DNA of 64,000 bases from Trichinella spiralis (Eukaryota; Nematoda; Enoplea; Trichinellida; Trichinellidae). Positions 62,901-64,000 of this stretch are shown here, one piece after another; position 1 is the first letter of the stretch, and each line of letters begins with the position of its first letter. The notes under the pieces are model-generated. The model ran no database searches. It was not told the DNA's origin and saw only the letters and a program-made list of their open reading frames with translations. Location: the NCBI GenBank assembly GCA_000181795.3, contig CM012954.1, positions 1,575,833 through 1,639,832 on the forward strand, written 5' to 3'. The position numbers and the translations under genes are program-made.

Positions 62901-63300
62901 GTCATGCATAAAATGTAGTATCAATCTGGATGGCTGTCTGTTCATTTGGAAGCAATTTTTTCAGATTGATTTTCTTACGAACCACATGTTCTTACAGGAA
63001 GCATTTCCACCGGTTGGTAAACCAAATGCAAGGAGTGTCAGGCACAAGGAAACACGATCCGAAGTTTCTTCGCTTTGCTAGAAATACATACATTTCAGGT
63101 AAATGAATTTTCTCTATTTATAATTGTCACTGATATCAGATTATATTGTCTTATTATGGGTGTGAAATAGCAATATTATGTTAATTGAAGACGAATGACA
63201 GTGCATCTGATTGAAATTTATATGTACACGTACTATCTGTAAGAACATTAACTTACTTGTTAAATGCGATGGGGTACATAAAGATGCTCCTATTCCTATA
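62900..63300. other. No gene seen between repeat blocks
   Basis: Mixed sequence with no supported exon, directly left of the 30-bp satellite. Confidence 0.5.
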
Positions 63301-64000
63301 CGGAGTTTAAAGATAGTTTATATATATATACGGAGTTAAAAGACAGTTTGCATATATATATACGGAGTTGAAAGACAGTTTGTATATACATACAGAGTTG
63401 AACCACTCTTCAAAAGGCGGAGGAGGGGGTGGCGGGTGGGTATACGGAGCTTAAAGATAGTTTATATATATATACGGAGTTGAAAGACAGTTTGTATATA
63501 TATATATGGAGTTGAACCATTCTTCAAAGGGCGGAGGAGGGGGTGGCGGGCGGGTATACGGAGCTTAAAGATAGTTTGTATATATATACGGAGTTGAAAG
63601 ACAGTTTGTATATATATACGGAGTTGAAAGACAGTTTGTATATATATACGGAGTTGAACCATTCTTCAAAGGGCGGAGGAGGGGGTGGCGGGCGGGTATA
63701 CGGAGCTTAAAGATAGTTTATATATATATACGGAGTTGAAAGACAGTTTGTATATATATACGGAGTTGAAAGACAGTTTGTATATATATACGGAGTTGAA
63801 AGAAAGTTTGTATATATATACGGAGTTGAACCATTCTTCAAAGGGCGGAGGAGGGGGTGGCGGGCGGGTATACGGAGCTTAAAGATAGTTTGTATATATA
63901 TACGGAGTTGAAAGACAGTTTGTATATATATACGGAGTTGAAAGACAGTTTGCATATATATACGGAGTTGAAAGACAGTTTGTATATATATACGGAGTTG
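63301..64000. repeat. 30-bp satellite with 52-bp spacer cassettes; runs off the window
   Basis: The unit CGGAGTTGAAAGACAGTTTG plus a TATATATATA link repeats every 30 bp (32 bp in two early copies). A 52-bp G-rich cassette (CGGAGTTGAACCATTCTTCA, then GGCGGAGGAGGGGGTGGCGG) interrupts it at 63393, 63507, 63649 and 63821. The first unit after each cassette has a GAGCTTAAAGATAG variant. Since 30 is a multiple of three, both strands stay open (minus strand QLRIYIQTVF repeats), so frames here are not evidence of a protein. Confidence 0.97.

Noticed and set aside
63393-63872. Cassette-and-unit array as a CRISPR-like structure
   Set aside because: Both components are repeated, spacer lengths vary by whole 30-bp units, and there are no unique spacers; it is a higher-order satellite.
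63462-63955. Repeated QLRIYIQTVF and ELKDSLYIYT peptides on the two strands
   Set aside because: The 30-bp unit is divisible by three and lacks stops on both strands, so open frames are expected by chance.

Overview
The window is eukaryotic, AT-rich and intron-containing, and it is probably from a nematode. Introns follow GT..AG and many are only 50-90 bp. Two features of the CSL/LAG-1 gene, a CKYLC stretch in the beta-trefoil domain and an insertion in the N-terminal Rel domain, match what I remember of Caenorhabditis LAG-1 and differ from insect and vertebrate CSL. A thioredoxin reductase with a selenocysteine TGA codon and an SH3BGR/glutaredoxin-like N-terminal domain also fits a metazoan such as a nematode. 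I cannot name the species. A clade I (Dorylaimia) parasite is only a guess. A few N bases near 18.7-19.2 kb show this is a draft assembly.

Layout, left to right. 1-7.8 kb is mostly non-coding, with one speculative two-exon membrane-protein fragment (2935-3996). 7.8-8.5 kb holds the 3' exons of a LIN-3/TGF-alpha-like EGF ligand precursor. 10.1-11.3 kb is a protein with three cold-shock-like repeats of unknown family. 12.0-12.5 kb is a tiny secreted peptide gene. 13.5-14.6 kb is a reticulon. 15.9-16.6 kb is an orphan Tyr/Arg/Ser-rich protein. 19.3-20.3 kb is a heparan sulfate 3-O-sulfotransferase, which converges on a secreted Kunitz/Cys-rich protein on the minus strand (20.4-22.4 kb). 23.1-24.0 kb is an orphan three-exon gene, which converges on a ZDHHC6-type palmitoyltransferase on the minus strand (24.3-25.8 kb). 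28.0-28.4 kb is HYPK on the minus strand.

The most interesting region is 29.6-36.9 kb. Fifteen exons whose lengths sum to a whole number of codons (1803 nt, 600 residues) encode a thioredoxin/glutathione reductase-type enzyme ending Gly-Cys-Sec-Gly. A well-formed SECIS element lies about 80 bp after the stop. Its N-terminal thioredoxin-fold domain has lost the CxxC motif. Its 4.1-kb second intron contains a complete, intronless, GC-rich gene for the pseudokinase NRBP on the same strand.

After a long gene-poor stretch (36.9-44.2 kb) come the Notch effector LAG-1/CSL (44.2-49.9 kb) and the pre-mRNA cleavage factor CFIm68/CPSF6 (52.2-56.1 kb, one 2.5-kb intron). The last 4 kb is repeat-dominated: a 28-bp purine-rich minisatellite, a degenerate GCCTGAGGC-type repeat, diverged duplicated blocks with splice-site-like ends, and a 30-bp satellite whose copy number between 52-bp spacer cassettes rises 2, 3, 4 along the window.

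The genes form no pathway or operon. They are an ordinary mixture of housekeeping (redox, ER shape, palmitoylation, N-terminal acetylation control, 3' end processing) and signalling genes (EGF, Notch, heparan sulfate). All exon structures were built by eye from splice sites, reading phase and family resemblance. No searches were run.
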